Shown piece by piece: positions 1 to 7,720 of a stretch of DNA of 64,000 bases (its first letter is position 1; each line of letters begins with the position of its first letter). A program made the position numbers and the translations under genes. Source of the stretch: Acidobacteriota bacterium (GTDB lineage: Bacteria > Acidobacteriota > Terriglobia > Terriglobales > Acidobacteriaceae); assembly GCA_013289765.1 (NCBI GenBank), contig JABCZI010000001.1, forward strand, positions 558,001 through 622,000. The letters run 5' to 3'. A model generated the notes under the pieces. The model had not been told where the DNA came from and searched no databases. It worked only from the letters and a program-made list of their open reading frames with translations.

Positions 1-1
1 G

Positions 2-592
2 CAGCAGCAGGTTATTGCCGAGCAGGTGAAGGTGCAACAGATCGAAAAAGAGCAGCAGGTCAAGGTGCAGGAAGCGGAAATCAACCGGCGCGAAAAAGAA
101 CTTATTGCGACAGTGTTGAAGGGAGCGGAGATCGAGCGTCAGCGGATCGAAACACTGGCGGCGGCGGAGAAGCAGCGATTGATCGCGGAAGCCGAAGGTC
201 ATGCGTCGTCGATACGCGCGCAGGGCGAAGCCGAAGCCGAAATCATTTTCAAGAAAGGCGAATCCGAAGCCAAAGCCATGAACGTGAAAGCCGAGGCCTA
301 TCAGGAATACAACCAGGCCGCAGTGATCGACCGTTTGTTCACCAGCATGCCGGAGATCGTAAAGGCGCTGGCCAGTCCGCTGGCCAACGTCGACAAGATC
401 ACCATCGTTTCTACTGGCAATGGCGACGCATCTGGAATGAATAAGATCACGGGTGACATTGCCAAGATGGCAGCGCAGGTCCCGGCGTTGTTCGAAACGC
501 TCTCAGGCATGCCGCTGTCGGAACTGCTGGGCAAGGTGCGGCAGCTGGGGGACAAGTCGCCGAAGCCGCCGGTAGTGGATGCAACGAAGTAA
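2..592 (+). CDS. SPFH/band-7 (flotillin-like) protein, C-terminal part only
   Basis: The reading frame is already open at base 2, so the true start lies before the window; the GTG at base 26 is internal. About 196 residues are visible. Most of it is a long charged coiled coil rich in Glu, Ala, Lys and Gln, with repeated EAEA-type heptads, followed by a conserved-looking tail (LFTSMPEIVKAL, then VDKITIVSTGNG). This is the C-terminal layout of flotillins, which assemble on the inner face of the cytoplasmic membrane. The SPFH domain itself would lie upstream. A small membrane protein and PspA follow on the same strand, which fits a membrane-stress role. Family assignment is fairly safe; function is inferred. 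Confidence 0.8.
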   Translation, partial: QQQVIAEQVKVQQIEKEQQVKVQEAEINRREKELIATVLKGAEIERQRIETLAAAEKQRLIAEAEGHASSIRAQGEAEAEIIFKKGESEAKAMNVKAEAYQEYNQAAVIDRLFTSMPEIVKALASPLANVDKITIVSTGNGDASGMNKITGDIAKMAAQVPALFETLSGMPLSELLGKVRQLGDKSPKPPVVDATK

Positions 593-612
593 GGGTCAGA
601 GGTCCTTCTGTG

Positions 613-636
613 GGGACGGGCGCATTCGCCCGTCCC
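613..636. repeat. GC-rich perfect palindrome
   Basis: A 10-bp perfect stem (GGGACGGGCG) with a CATT loop. It lies just after the flotillin-like gene and before the small membrane protein. No T-run follows on either strand, so it is not a standard intrinsic terminator. It resembles other GC-rich palindromes in this window (16143, 20914, 21038) in style but not in sequence. Confidence 0.6.
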
Positions 637-673
637 GCCGAGCGAAGCGAGGCGAGCGCACTTGGAGTGGGTT

Positions 674-880
674 ATGGCGAGCAAATCGAAACATACGGGA
701 TTAGGCATCGCGCTGGGAGCGGCGCTAGGGGCGGTTGCCGGAGTTCTGGCCGGGCATGTTGCAATCTGGCTGGGCATTGGTATCGCGATCGGAATGGCAA
801 TCGGCGCCACTTCGCGGCAGAAGACCTGCCCGAATTGCGAAGCGGCAAAACGAAATCAGGAGCTAGGGGCTAGAAGCTAG
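674..880 (+). CDS. Small glycine-zipper membrane protein
   Basis: 68 residues from the ATG at 674, which follows a GGAGTGGG ribosome-binding site; an in-frame TTG at 662 is less likely. A hydrophobic Gly/Ala-rich segment (about residues 9-45, with repeated GxxxG spacing such as GAALGAVAGVLAG and GIGIAIGMAIG) could form two packed helices. A CPNC motif follows near residue 53 and could bind a metal or form a disulfide. It sits between the flotillin-like gene and pspA. The last residues and the stop codon are encoded inside a CTAGAAGCT repeat, so the C-terminus may have been altered by the repeat. Precise function unknown. Confidence 0.6.
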   Translation: MASKSKHTGLGIALGAALGAVAGVLAGHVAIWLGIGIAIGMAIGATSRQKTCPNCEAAKRNQELGARS

Positions 881-886
881 AAGCTT
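861..886. repeat. AGCTAGAAGC-type intergenic repeat, copy 1
   Basis: Three successive CTAG-containing units (AGCTAGGGGC, TAGAAGC, TAGAAGC) form a short low-complexity tract. It covers the final codons and the TAG stop of the small membrane protein and ends just before the pspA ribosome-binding site. Related tracts lie at 12811, 28351, 42368 and 42458. Confidence 0.75.
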
Positions 887-904
887 ACAGAAAAGGAGTC
901 CATC

Positions 905-1564
905 ATGGCATTACTAGAGCGCGTTTCCACGTTAGTCCGGGCCAACCTCAACGACCTGATCGACAAGGCCGAGGAGCCGGAAAAAATGATCAAGCAGGTG
1001 ATTCTTGATATGCAGAATCAACTGCTGCAGGTAAAGACTCAGGTCGCGATCGCTATCGCCGATCAGCACTTGCTGGAGAAGAAGCAGAAAGAGAACGAAG
1101 ACAAAGTCGCCGAGTGGATGCGCAAGGCCGAGTTGTCGGTCGACAAGAAGCAGGACGACCTGGCCCGCGCTTCCCTGCAGCGAGTGGAAAGTTATCGCGA
1201 GATGAGCGACAGTTTTAAGCAACAGGTGTTCGACCAGAAGGCCCAGGTGGAAAATCTAAAGTCCGCTCTGCGCCAGCTCGAACAGAAACTGACGGAGGCT
1301 CAGACCAAGGCCGATCTACTGATTGCGCAACATCGCCGCGCCCGCGCCGTAGGCAAGGCCAGCGACGCCCGTTTGGCTATGGGCGATGGATCGAAAGCGG
1401 CCGCCTTTGATCGCATGAAAAGGAAGGTAGCGCATTCCGAAGCCGTGGGACAGGCGAAGTCGGAGATTGCCGGAGACAATATGGAAGACCGTCTGGCTGC
1501 GCTGGAGAAAGAGGATCGCATTGAGCAGTTGCTGGCGGAGTTGAAAGGAAAGCGCGGAGCGTAG
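905..1564 (+). CDS. pspA: Phage shock protein A (PspA/IM30 family)
   Basis: 219 residues, the usual length of PspA/Vipp1. The start ATG follows a clear AAGGAG. The N-terminus (MALLERVSTLVRANLNDLIDKAE) is the amphipathic membrane-binding helix typical of the family. The rest is almost wholly alpha-helical coiled coil, with the family's conserved EDKVAEWMRKAELSV-type region around residue 60-80 and the ESYREM region after it. PspA binds the cytoplasmic membrane and polymerises into ESCRT-III-like rods that counter proton leakage. The neighbouring flotillin-like gene supports a membrane-integrity module. No pspF, pspB or pspC is visible, so regulation is unclear. Confidence 0.9.
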   Translation: MALLERVSTLVRANLNDLIDKAEEPEKMIKQVILDMQNQLLQVKTQVAIAIADQHLLEKKQKENEDKVAEWMRKAELSVDKKQDDLARASLQRVESYREMSDSFKQQVFDQKAQVENLKSALRQLEQKLTEAQTKADLLIAQHRRARAVGKASDARLAMGDGSKAAAFDRMKRKVAHSEAVGQAKSEIAGDNMEDRLAALEKEDRIEQLLAELKGKRGA

Positions 1565-1579
1565 TCACGGTAGAGAGAT

Positions 1580-1888
1580 ATGTTCAGCGACCTATATGAC
1601 TACATCTCGCTCTTGTTTTATTGGCGATGGCCCAGCACCGAGGGTGAACTTACCGCCGTTCGCATGTTGGGCGGAAGCGGTCGCTTACGTCTTGAGTATC
1701 GGTTTTTGCTCGGAGATGGATCGTACTTCGGTGAAGCCGGCCGTCCTTTTTGGTCCGTCGGCACGTCAGCCGTCAATTTTCACGAGCGGTTTCCCATTGG
1801 GCAGGCAGTGACTGTGCATTATCGGCGGGACAATCCGAGTGTGAACACGCTGGATCGAAGTGTTTGGCAGGATCTCGAGGGTCTGTAG
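1580..1888 (+). CDS. DUF3592-like protein
   Basis: 102 residues; ATG preceded by GAGAGA, 15 bases after pspA. The centre reads as alternating beta strands (LRLEYRFLLGDGSYFG), and the end carries the VTVHYRRDNPSVNTLD signature seen in DUF3592 proteins, where YxPxNPxxN-type motifs follow a strand pair. Most DUF3592 proteins have flanking membrane helices; here only a weak hydrophobic start (YDYISLLFYW) is present, so this may be a reduced form. Function is unknown. Spacing suggests co-transcription with pspA. Confidence 0.6.
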   Translation: MFSDLYDYISLLFYWRWPSTEGELTAVRMLGGSGRLRLEYRFLLGDGSYFGEAGRPFWSVGTSAVNFHERFPIGQAVTVHYRRDNPSVNTLDRSVWQDLEGL

Positions 1889-1938
1889 GCAGTGGAAACA
1901 GCTTGACGCTTAAGATCAAGTATGACAAAGTAACAACC

Positions 1939-2223
1939 ATGCGCGAAACCACGACGTTCACGGTGTCCCTTCCACCAGCGATGGCCAAGGAAATAGATCG
2001 AGCCATGAAGGCCGAACACAGGACGCGCTCGGAGCTAGTGCGGGAGGCGCTGCGGGTGTATCTATCGGCGCGCTTAATTCCCTCTGAGTTGCCAACGGCG
2101 GCCGAGGCACGCGCCTATCGACGCGGGATGGCCGCTTACAGACTTGGCGATTCCATAACGCTGCAGGAGTTTGTCAATGGAATGGACCGTCGTCCTCGCC
2201 GGTCCCGCAAGAAAGTCTCTTAA
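1939..2223 (+). CDS. Ribbon-helix-helix antitoxin (CopG/ParD type)
   Basis: 94 residues from the ATG at 1939. An N-terminal beta strand (TTFTVSLPPAMAKEID) is followed by two helices (RTRSELVREALRVYL), the standard RHH dimeric DNA-binding fold of CopG/ParD/NikR-type proteins. The frame is open further upstream to 1750, but that part overlaps the DUF3592 gene and is not protein-like. The downstream RelE-like gene starts inside its end (47 bases shared), typical of a type II toxin-antitoxin operon in which the antitoxin comes first and represses its own promoter. Confidence 0.8.
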   Translation: MRETTTFTVSLPPAMAKEIDRAMKAEHRTRSELVREALRVYLSARLIPSELPTAAEARAYRRGMAAYRLGDSITLQEFVNGMDRRPRRSRKKVS

Positions 2224-2431
2224 GCGGATTCCTGCGGGTGACCAGGCGCGCATCATGGCCGCTTTGGCAGAGATGCAACAAGATCCGTTTCAAGGCGACA
2301 TCCGCAAGCTGCGAGGCCTACCCGGATTCCGCCGCCGCGTGGGAAACTGGCGCATTCTGTTCGAGGTCGTGATTGAACGCAGGCATGTCGCGATTGCCGC
2401 GATTGAGCGGCGAACCTCGACCACATACTGA
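2177..2431 (+). CDS. RelE/ParE-family toxin
   Basis: 84 residues from the ATG at 2177 (a TTG lies two codons earlier). The order of elements matches the RelE/ParE fold: an opening strand (WTVVLAGPARKSLKRIP), two helices, then LRGLPGFRRRVGNWRILFEV and a closing strand (VAIAAIERR). The Y/F-R-x-R-x-G-x-WRI block and terminal IERR are characteristic. Members cut mRNA on the ribosome (RelE) or poison gyrase (ParE); the sequence alone does not decide which. It overlaps the RHH gene upstream in another frame, so the two are probably translationally coupled. Confidence 0.8.
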   Translation: MEWTVVLAGPARKSLKRIPAGDQARIMAALAEMQQDPFQGDIRKLRGLPGFRRRVGNWRILFEVVIERRHVAIAAIERRTSTTY

Positions 2432-2599
2432 ATCGACCCAGGAACCTTCGCTACTCCGCTCGGGTGACAATGCAGGTTAAGAAAGTCCCTTCACGCCTTA
2501 CATCCATTGACCTGTCGGCCTGCATCTCTGTAGTCTTGCAGCAGAAAATCGCGCGTCCGCAATCTTAGGATCTTCAAGCGCAAGGAACAAGGACCCTTC

Positions 2600-3079
2600 A
2601 TGAAAGAAGTTGCAATTCTGCTGGTAGTTGCGCTCATGCTTAACGGTTGTGGCAGCAGCAGCTCGACATCTACTCAGCCGACGGCCACTGGAGTCTGGAG
2701 CGCGGATTTGTCGGGTGGGATCGGTTCGGCCTCTGGGTTCAGCTTTACCACGCAGTTCACAGTGAACGGCAACGGTTCGCTAAACATCACTTCTTTTCAG
2801 TTTCTTACAAGCGGGACGTGCTTCCCGATTACCGGAGGAAGCCAAACCGGTTCGATGGTTTTGACCACCAACACCACAACCAATGCCGTTACCGGCACAT
2901 TCACGTACACCGTTCAGTCAGGGGGCAACACGCTTACGCTCAACGGAACCGTGACCGGAAATGTTGCTATCAACACGACCACGTTCTCCGGGGGTTCGAT
3001 TACCGGCACATGGGCGGTGACCGGCGCCACTGGATGTAATGTCAGCGGCGAAAGTTTTACGATGACGCAGACGTCCTGA
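2600..3079 (+). CDS. Secreted lipoprotein, Ser/Thr/Gly-rich
   Basis: 159 residues. The N-terminus is a lipoprotein signal with lipobox LNGC (Cys17), so the mature protein is probably lipidated and anchored in the outer membrane. The mature part is dominated by Ser, Thr, Gly and Asn in alternating hydrophobic patterns (FTVNGNGSLNITSF, TGTFTYTVQSGGNTLTLNG), consistent with a small all-beta domain; two cysteines (near residues 75 and 147) could form a disulfide. I recognise no named family. The start codon follows AAGGACCC, a plausible ribosome site. The 168 bases before it show no clear promoter. Confidence 0.7.
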   Translation: MKEVAILLVVALMLNGCGSSSSTSTQPTATGVWSADLSGGIGSASGFSFTTQFTVNGNGSLNITSFQFLTSGTCFPITGGSQTGSMVLTTNTTTNAVTGTFTYTVQSGGNTLTLNGTVTGNVAINTTTFSGGSITGTWAVTGATGCNVSGESFTMTQTS

Positions 3080-3089
3080 CGTCCCGTAA

Positions 3090-3233
3090 TCAGAACCACT
3101 CGCTCCGGTAGGCCACCCACCAGGCGGCAAAGAGGGCAGGGATGGTCGCGGCCAAGCCCCACCAGAGCGGCAGAAGAAAATCCGCGAGCAGGCCGAGCAC
3201 CGTGAAAACCATCCAGAAGATTTTCCGTTCCAT
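3090..3233 (-). CDS. Small two-helix membrane protein
   Basis: 47 residues from the ATG at 3233; the open frame reaches 3296 but the extra part is not hydrophobic and runs toward the lpxD start. Two hydrophobic segments (FWMVFTVLGLLADFLL and GLAATIPALFAAWWVAY) separated by a PLWWG turn suggest a helical hairpin in the membrane. Codons use G or C at most third positions, as in the flanking genes, which supports real translation. It converges with the lipoprotein gene and is divergent from lpxD. Function unknown. Confidence 0.5.
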   Translation of the reverse strand: MERKIFWMVFTVLGLLADFLLPLWWGLAATIPALFAAWWVAYRSEWF

Positions 3234-3324
3234 AGCGTGATTGTAGGCCTGCGCGCTGCAGAGGCCAGCAGGCTCTGGGACGAGCACTTTCGTCACGTTG
3301 GGGCTCTGCTATAGAGTGAGAGCC

Positions 3325-4323
3325 ATGAAGCGATCGTTGCGAGAGATTGCCGACGCCGTCGAAGCCCGGCTGCAAGGGGATGGCAGTGTTCTGGTTAGTG
3401 GCGTGGCGAGTATCGGGTCCGCATCGAAAGACGATTTGGTCTTTGTAGAAGAAGAAAAATATCTTGTGCGGGCGCTGCAATCGGCAGCGGGCGCGGTTAT
3501 TGCGGGACGGTTTGCCACGGAATCAACGGGCAAACCGCTGCTGATCAGCAGCCATCCTAAGTTGACCTTCGCGCGGGCGGCCCGTTTTCTAGGAGATGGA
3601 AATCACGACGGGCAGGAAGTGGGAATTTCCCCGACCGCTGTGGTGAATCCTTCCGCACGCCTGGCGCCGGGAGTGGTTATCAGGGAGCGCACCGTTATTG
3701 CCGAAGATGCTGAAATTGGCGAGGGCACACGGATCGGCGCAAGTTGCGTCATTGGGCGCGGAGTGAAAATGGGAGGGGACTGCAAGATTTATCCGAACGT
3801 CACGATTTATCCTGGCACGACGCTAGGCGATCGCGTGGTGGTGCACGCGGGCGCGGTTCTCGGAAGCGATGGCTTCGGATATGTACGCGATGCGAAGAGC
3901 GGACGCTACGAAAAATTCCCGCAGGTGGGTAGGCTGATAATAGAAGACGATGTCGAGATCGGCGCCAATACAACCATCGACCGCGGTGCGCTCGACGAAA
4001 CGCGTATTGGACGGGGAGCGAAGATCGACAACCTGGTGCACATCGGCCACAACTGCCGGATCGGAGAGAATGTGGTGATCGCGGCGCAAACCGGGCTTTC
4101 TGGCAGCATCGTGATCGAGAACGATGTTGTGCTAGGGGGCCAGGTCGGCATTGGCGAGCATGCGCGCATTGAAGAAGGGGTAATGCTGGGCGGGCAGGGC
4201 GGAGTGCTTCCCAACAAGGTTCTGCGTGGCAAAGGCGTAGCATTCTGGGGAACTCCGGCGCAGCCGGTGCGGCAATACCTGAAGCAGTTGGCGGCGCTGG
4301 CGCGGCTGGGGAAAAAGAGGTAG
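3325..4323 (+). CDS. lpxD: UDP-3-O-acylglucosamine N-acyltransferase
   Basis: 332 residues from the ATG at 3325 (an in-frame TTG at 3298 is an unlikely start). An N-terminal uridine-binding domain (about 1-100) is followed by a long left-handed beta helix made of hexapeptide repeats ([50 protein letters not shown]). The DGFGY block and the HIGHNCRIG segment with its catalytic-type His are family hallmarks. The enzyme adds the second 3-hydroxyacyl chain during lipid A synthesis in the cytoplasm, using acyl carrier protein. It shows that the organism builds a lipid A outer membrane. It opens a tight run that continues into lnt and prfB. Confidence 0.95.
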   Translation: MKRSLREIADAVEARLQGDGSVLVSGVASIGSASKDDLVFVEEEKYLVRALQSAAGAVIAGRFATESTGKPLLISSHPKLTFARAARFLGDGNHDGQEVGISPTAVVNPSARLAPGVVIRERTVIAEDAEIGEGTRIGASCVIGRGVKMGGDCKIYPNVTIYPGTTLGDRVVVHAGAVLGSDGFGYVRDAKSGRYEKFPQVGRLIIEDDVEIGANTTIDRGALDETRIGRGAKIDNLVHIGHNCRIGENVVIAAQTGLSGSIVIENDVVLGGQVGIGEHARIEEGVMLGGQGGVLPNKVLRGKGVAFWGTPAQPVRQYLKQLAALARLGKKR

Positions 4324-4325
4324 AG

Positions 4326-4973
4326 GTGGCAATCGTCGTCATTGGCGGGCATTCGAGAAGCGTGGGAAAGACCAGCGTGGTTGCCGGGGTGATTTCCGCG
4401 TTGCGCCATTACGACTGGACGGCCGTAAAAATTACGCAATACGGGCATGGAGTCTGTTCCGCGAATGGAGCGCCGTGTGATTGTGCGACCGCCGACCACA
4501 GTTGGGCGATCTCGGAAGAGAGAGACCGAAGCGGTGAGTCAGACACTTCCCGCTTTCTGCTGGCGGGTGCGGCGCGAGCGCTGTGGGTGCGGACGGAACA
4601 GGGCAGGCTCGCGGAAGCCATGCCGGCACTGAGAAAGCGCCTGGACCAGTCACGCAATGTGATCGTGGAATCCAACAGCGTGTTGAAGTTTTTGCGGCCG
4701 GACTTGTATCTGACCGTGCTCGACCCCGGCACAGAAGATTTCAAGACCTCCGCGCAGCAGTTTTTGGATCGTGCCAGTGCCGTGATTCTTCACGAGGACT
4801 CGACCACTCGCGGAACCGCATGGCAGGCTGTTTCTCTGAAGCCAGTGGCGAACAGACCAGTATTCCGAATCGCACCGCCGCCGTATATTACGCCTGAGAT
4901 TGTCGAGTTCGTGCGGAGCTCCGTGCTGCTCGCGATGAAAGCAGATTCCTCGCGGGAAGCCCGCTCGGAATGA
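4326..4973 (+). CDS. P-loop NTPase of unknown role with a Cys/His cluster
   Basis: 215 residues from the GTG at 4326, two bases after lpxD stops; it ends by overlapping lnt as ATGA. Residues 7-17 (GGHSRSVGKTS) form a Walker A loop, and VIVESNSVLKF (about 113-123) looks like the switch/Walker B strand of SIMIBI-type NTPases such as MobB and dethiobiotin synthetase. A cluster C44-x6-C51-x-C53-x4-H58 follows the first helix and could bind a metal or an iron-sulfur cluster. The likeliest alternative name is a MobB-like protein, but no molybdenum cofactor genes are near. Its fixed position between lpxD and lnt hints at an envelope-linked job. Function not established. Confidence 0.65.
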   Translation: MAIVVIGGHSRSVGKTSVVAGVISALRHYDWTAVKITQYGHGVCSANGAPCDCATADHSWAISEERDRSGESDTSRFLLAGAARALWVRTEQGRLAEAMPALRKRLDQSRNVIVESNSVLKFLRPDLYLTVLDPGTEDFKTSAQQFLDRASAVILHEDSTTRGTAWQAVSLKPVANRPVFRIAPPPYITPEIVEFVRSSVLLAMKADSSREARSE

Positions 4974-6619
4974 CAAGACTGCCTTTGTTATCCTTCCCAG
5001 TGCGAAAAATTCATTCCAGCGCCTGGTTGTTGGTGGGTCTCTCGTCGCTGCTGCAAGTTCTTCTCTTCCCTCTTCCCGGCCTGTACATTTTTTCCTGGGT
5101 CGCGTTCGCGCCCTTGATCGTGGCATTGTTACGGGCCCGGCCAGCAGGGGCCTTGGAGATCAACGGCTCCGTCAATCTTGAACCTGCAAAGCCGATGCAA
5201 GCTTTTCTTTTGGCTTACACCTCCGGAATTCTCTGGTACGCGGGCACGTGCTACTGGATCTACAACACGATGCACCAGTATGGCGGACTCAGTGTTCCGT
5301 TCGCTCTGCTGGCGCTTTTTCTTTTCTGCCTGTACCTCGGTCTTTATCATGGTTTTTTCGGATTGCTATTGAGCCTGGCGGCGGGACCTGGCCGCGACAA
5401 CCGCACTGTCCTCGTAGCCGCCCCGTTTCTTTGGGTAGCGGTCGAGTTAGCCCGGACGCTGGTCACAGGCTTCCCCTGGAACCTGCTAGGGACCGCGCAA
5501 GTGGACAACATGTCTCTGAGCCGCATTACGACATGGACTGGTGTGTACGGCGTGTCGTTTGAAATCATGCTGGTGAATGTCGCGGTAGCAGCGGCCTTCC
5601 TGGTGCCGAAGAAAAGGCGCAGCACGTTACTGATCGCATCTTTGGCAGCGGCGGCGGTGCTTCAAGCGGGAAGGCTGGTCGAGGCTCCCACGATTCCGGC
5701 GGATCGCACAGCGCTGCTGGTGCAGGAAAATATCCCAGTGGATGTGACGTGGACGCGCGATAACTTCCAGCGCACACTACGTGAACTTGCCGACCTCAGC
5801 ATCACAGCCGCTTCAAACGCGGCAGCCGACTCAAAGATGGGCAAGACTAATTTGATTGTGTGGCCAGAATCTCCTGCACCGTTCTTTACCAGCGATCCAT
5901 TATTTCGCGAGCCCGTAAGCCGGACCGCACTCGACGCCCACAGCTGGGTAGTAACTGGCGCCATAGGGAATATTCCCGCAATGCACAGCAGCACGTCGGC
6001 TTCTGAAGTCTTCAACTCGGCGGCGCTCATCGATCCGGCGGGCGATTGGACTGCGCGCTACGACAAAATTCATCTGGTCCCCTTCGGAGAGTATTTGCCG
6101 TTTCCCAGACTGTTTGCTTTTGCCGGAGGGTTAACCAAAGAGGTGGGATCGTTTCAGATGGGAACGTCGCGAGCTCCGCTTGTTGCCGGCGATTCAAAAC
6201 TCGGAGTATTTATCTGCTACGAGTCCGTGTTTCCCGGGGAGGTGCGTGAGTTCGCGAACCACGGGGCGCAGGTGCTGGTTAATCTGTCAAACGACGGATG
6301 GTATGGCGATAGCGGCGCCTATGCGCAACACCTGAATCAGACGCGCATGCGTGCCATTGAGAATGACCGCTGGATCCTGAGTGCGACGGATACAGGGGTC
6401 ACAGCCTCAATCGATCCTTACGGACGCACAGTTGCGCGCCTTCCGCGCAAGGAACGCGGCGTGCTGCTTGCCCCTTACGCTCTCACTTCCGTAACCACGT
6501 TCTACACGCGGCACGGAGACTGGTTTGCGTGGCTCTGTGCGATAATTTCAGTAGCGGCGCTGCTGACACGCTTCACCCTTCACGTAAAAGCAGGCAAGAA
6601 AGCAGAAACATCCTCATGA
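4970..6619 (+). CDS. lnt: Apolipoprotein N-acyltransferase
   Basis: 549 residues. The N-terminal half is a multi-helix membrane domain (about residues 15-240), and the C-terminal half is a periplasmic nitrilase domain. The catalytic triad is visible: Glu in VWPESPAPFF, Lys in YDKIHLVPFGEYLPF, Cys in FICYESVFP. The enzyme transfers an acyl chain from phospholipid to the N-terminal cysteine of lipoproteins, the last step of maturation, and several lipoproteins are encoded in this window. Its ATG overlaps the upstream P-loop gene (ATGA) and its stop overlaps the prfB start (ATGA), so translation is probably coupled along the run. Confidence 0.95.
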   Translation: MTRLPLLSFPVRKIHSSAWLLVGLSSLLQVLLFPLPGLYIFSWVAFAPLIVALLRARPAGALEINGSVNLEPAKPMQAFLLAYTSGILWYAGTCYWIYNTMHQYGGLSVPFALLALFLFCLYLGLYHGFFGLLLSLAAGPGRDNRTVLVAAPFLWVAVELARTLVTGFPWNLLGTAQVDNMSLSRITTWTGVYGVSFEIMLVNVAVAAAFLVPKKRRSTLLIASLAAAAVLQAGRLVEAPTIPADRTALLVQENIPVDVTWTRDNFQRTLRELADLSITAASNAAADSKMGKTNLIVWPESPAPFFTSDPLFREPVSRTALDAHSWVVTGAIGNIPAMHSSTSASEVFNSAALIDPAGDWTARYDKIHLVPFGEYLPFPRLFAFAGGLTKEVGSFQMGTSRAPLVAGDSKLGVFICYESVFPGEVREFANHGAQVLVNLSNDGWYGDSGAYAQHLNQTRMRAIENDRWILSATDTGVTASIDPYGRTVARLPRKERGVLLAPYALTSVTTFYTRHGDWFAWLCAIISVAALLTRFTLHVKAGKKAETSS

Positions 6620-7720
6620 ATCAAGAGTTCGAACAGGAATATCAGTCTCTCGGCAAGAAAGTACGCGAACTCCGGGAGTATCTTTGACGCGGACAAGCTC
6701 CGTCCGCAACTAACCGAAATCGAGAAGCAGTCCTCCGACCCGAATTTGTGGTCTGATCCGCAACGCTCGAAGCAGGTGATGCGCGAGAAGAAACGTCTTG
6801 AACACCTGCTCACTACGGATGCCGACCTCTCCCGCCGCAGTGACGATATCGCCGCTTACTTCGAATTGGCCAAAGAAGGCGAAAGTGTCGACGGTGAATT
6901 GCGCCGCGAGCTCGACTCGTTGCGCGCATTGGTCGACAAGCTTGAGACCGAGACTCTCCTCTCCGGCGAAAACGACGCCCTGAACGCGATCGTCACCATT
7001 CATCCTGGTGCGGGCGGCACGGAATCTCAAGACTGGGCCGATATGCTGCTGCGTATGTACTTACGCTGGGCAGAGCGGCAGGGATTTGAAACCATCCTCT
7101 ACGATTACCAGCCGGGCGAAGAGGCGGGTCTGAAGTCGGCGACCTTTGCCGTTAACGGCGAGTATGCGTTCGGTTTGTTGAGCAGTGAGATCGGAGTACA
7201 TCGGCTGGTGCGGATTTCGCCGTTCGATCAGGCGAAGCGTCGGCATACCTCATTCGCCAGCGTGTACGTCTCTCCAGAAATCGACGATAGTATTGAAGTA
7301 ATCATCAAGCCCGAGGACATTCGTACGGATACTTACCGTTCCAGCGGCAAGGGTGGGCAGCACGTGAACACCACAGATTCGGCGGTGCGCATCACCCACC
7401 TTGCCACCGGTCTGGTTGCCAGTTGCCAGAACGAACGCTCGCAACATAAGAATCGCGAACGCGCCATGAGCATGCTGCGCTCGAAGCTGTACGAATTCGA
7501 AATGGAGAAAAAGCGCGCGGCGTCGAAGAAGATCGAGGATTCAAAACTCGATAACGACTTCGGCTCGCAGATTCGCTCCTACGTTTTGCAGCCATACCGC
7601 ATGATCAAGGACCATCGCACAAAAGCGGAGGTCGGCGACGTGGATCGCGTGCTCGATGGCGATCTGCAGCCCTTCATTCGGGCATATTTGCAGGCGCGAC
7701 GCGCGGAGAAGCAAGCGTGA
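6616..7720 (+). CDS. prfB: Peptide chain release factor 2, made by programmed +1 frameshift
   Basis: Translation begins at the ATG at 6616, runs 23 codons to CTT, meets an in-frame TGA at 6685, and continues in the +1 frame from GAC at 6686 to 7720, giving about 367 residues, the normal RF2 length. The joined protein has the SPF tripeptide (RISPFDQAKR) that reads UGA and UAA, and the GGQ loop (SGKGGQHVN) that triggers peptide release. Reading only the second frame would leave a truncated protein without its first helices. RF2 scarcity favours frameshifting, so the gene is autoregulated. It overlaps lnt upstream and the HD gene downstream by 4 bases each. Confidence 0.95.
6673..6688 (+). promoter_or_regulatory. 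prfB programmed frameshift site
   Basis: The sequence reads CGG GAG TAT CTT TGA C. It has the three parts of the bacterial RF2 site: an internal Shine-Dalgarno-like CGGGAG three bases before the slippery CTT, the slow in-frame TGA, and a C after the stop that weakens termination. The E. coli site is AGGGGGTATCTTTGAC, so 14 of 16 bases match. Confidence 0.93.

Noticed and set aside
2914..3480. 188-codon minus-strand frame spanning the lipoprotein end and lpxD start
   Set aside because: It crosses two real plus-strand genes and the small membrane protein and has no recognisable domain.
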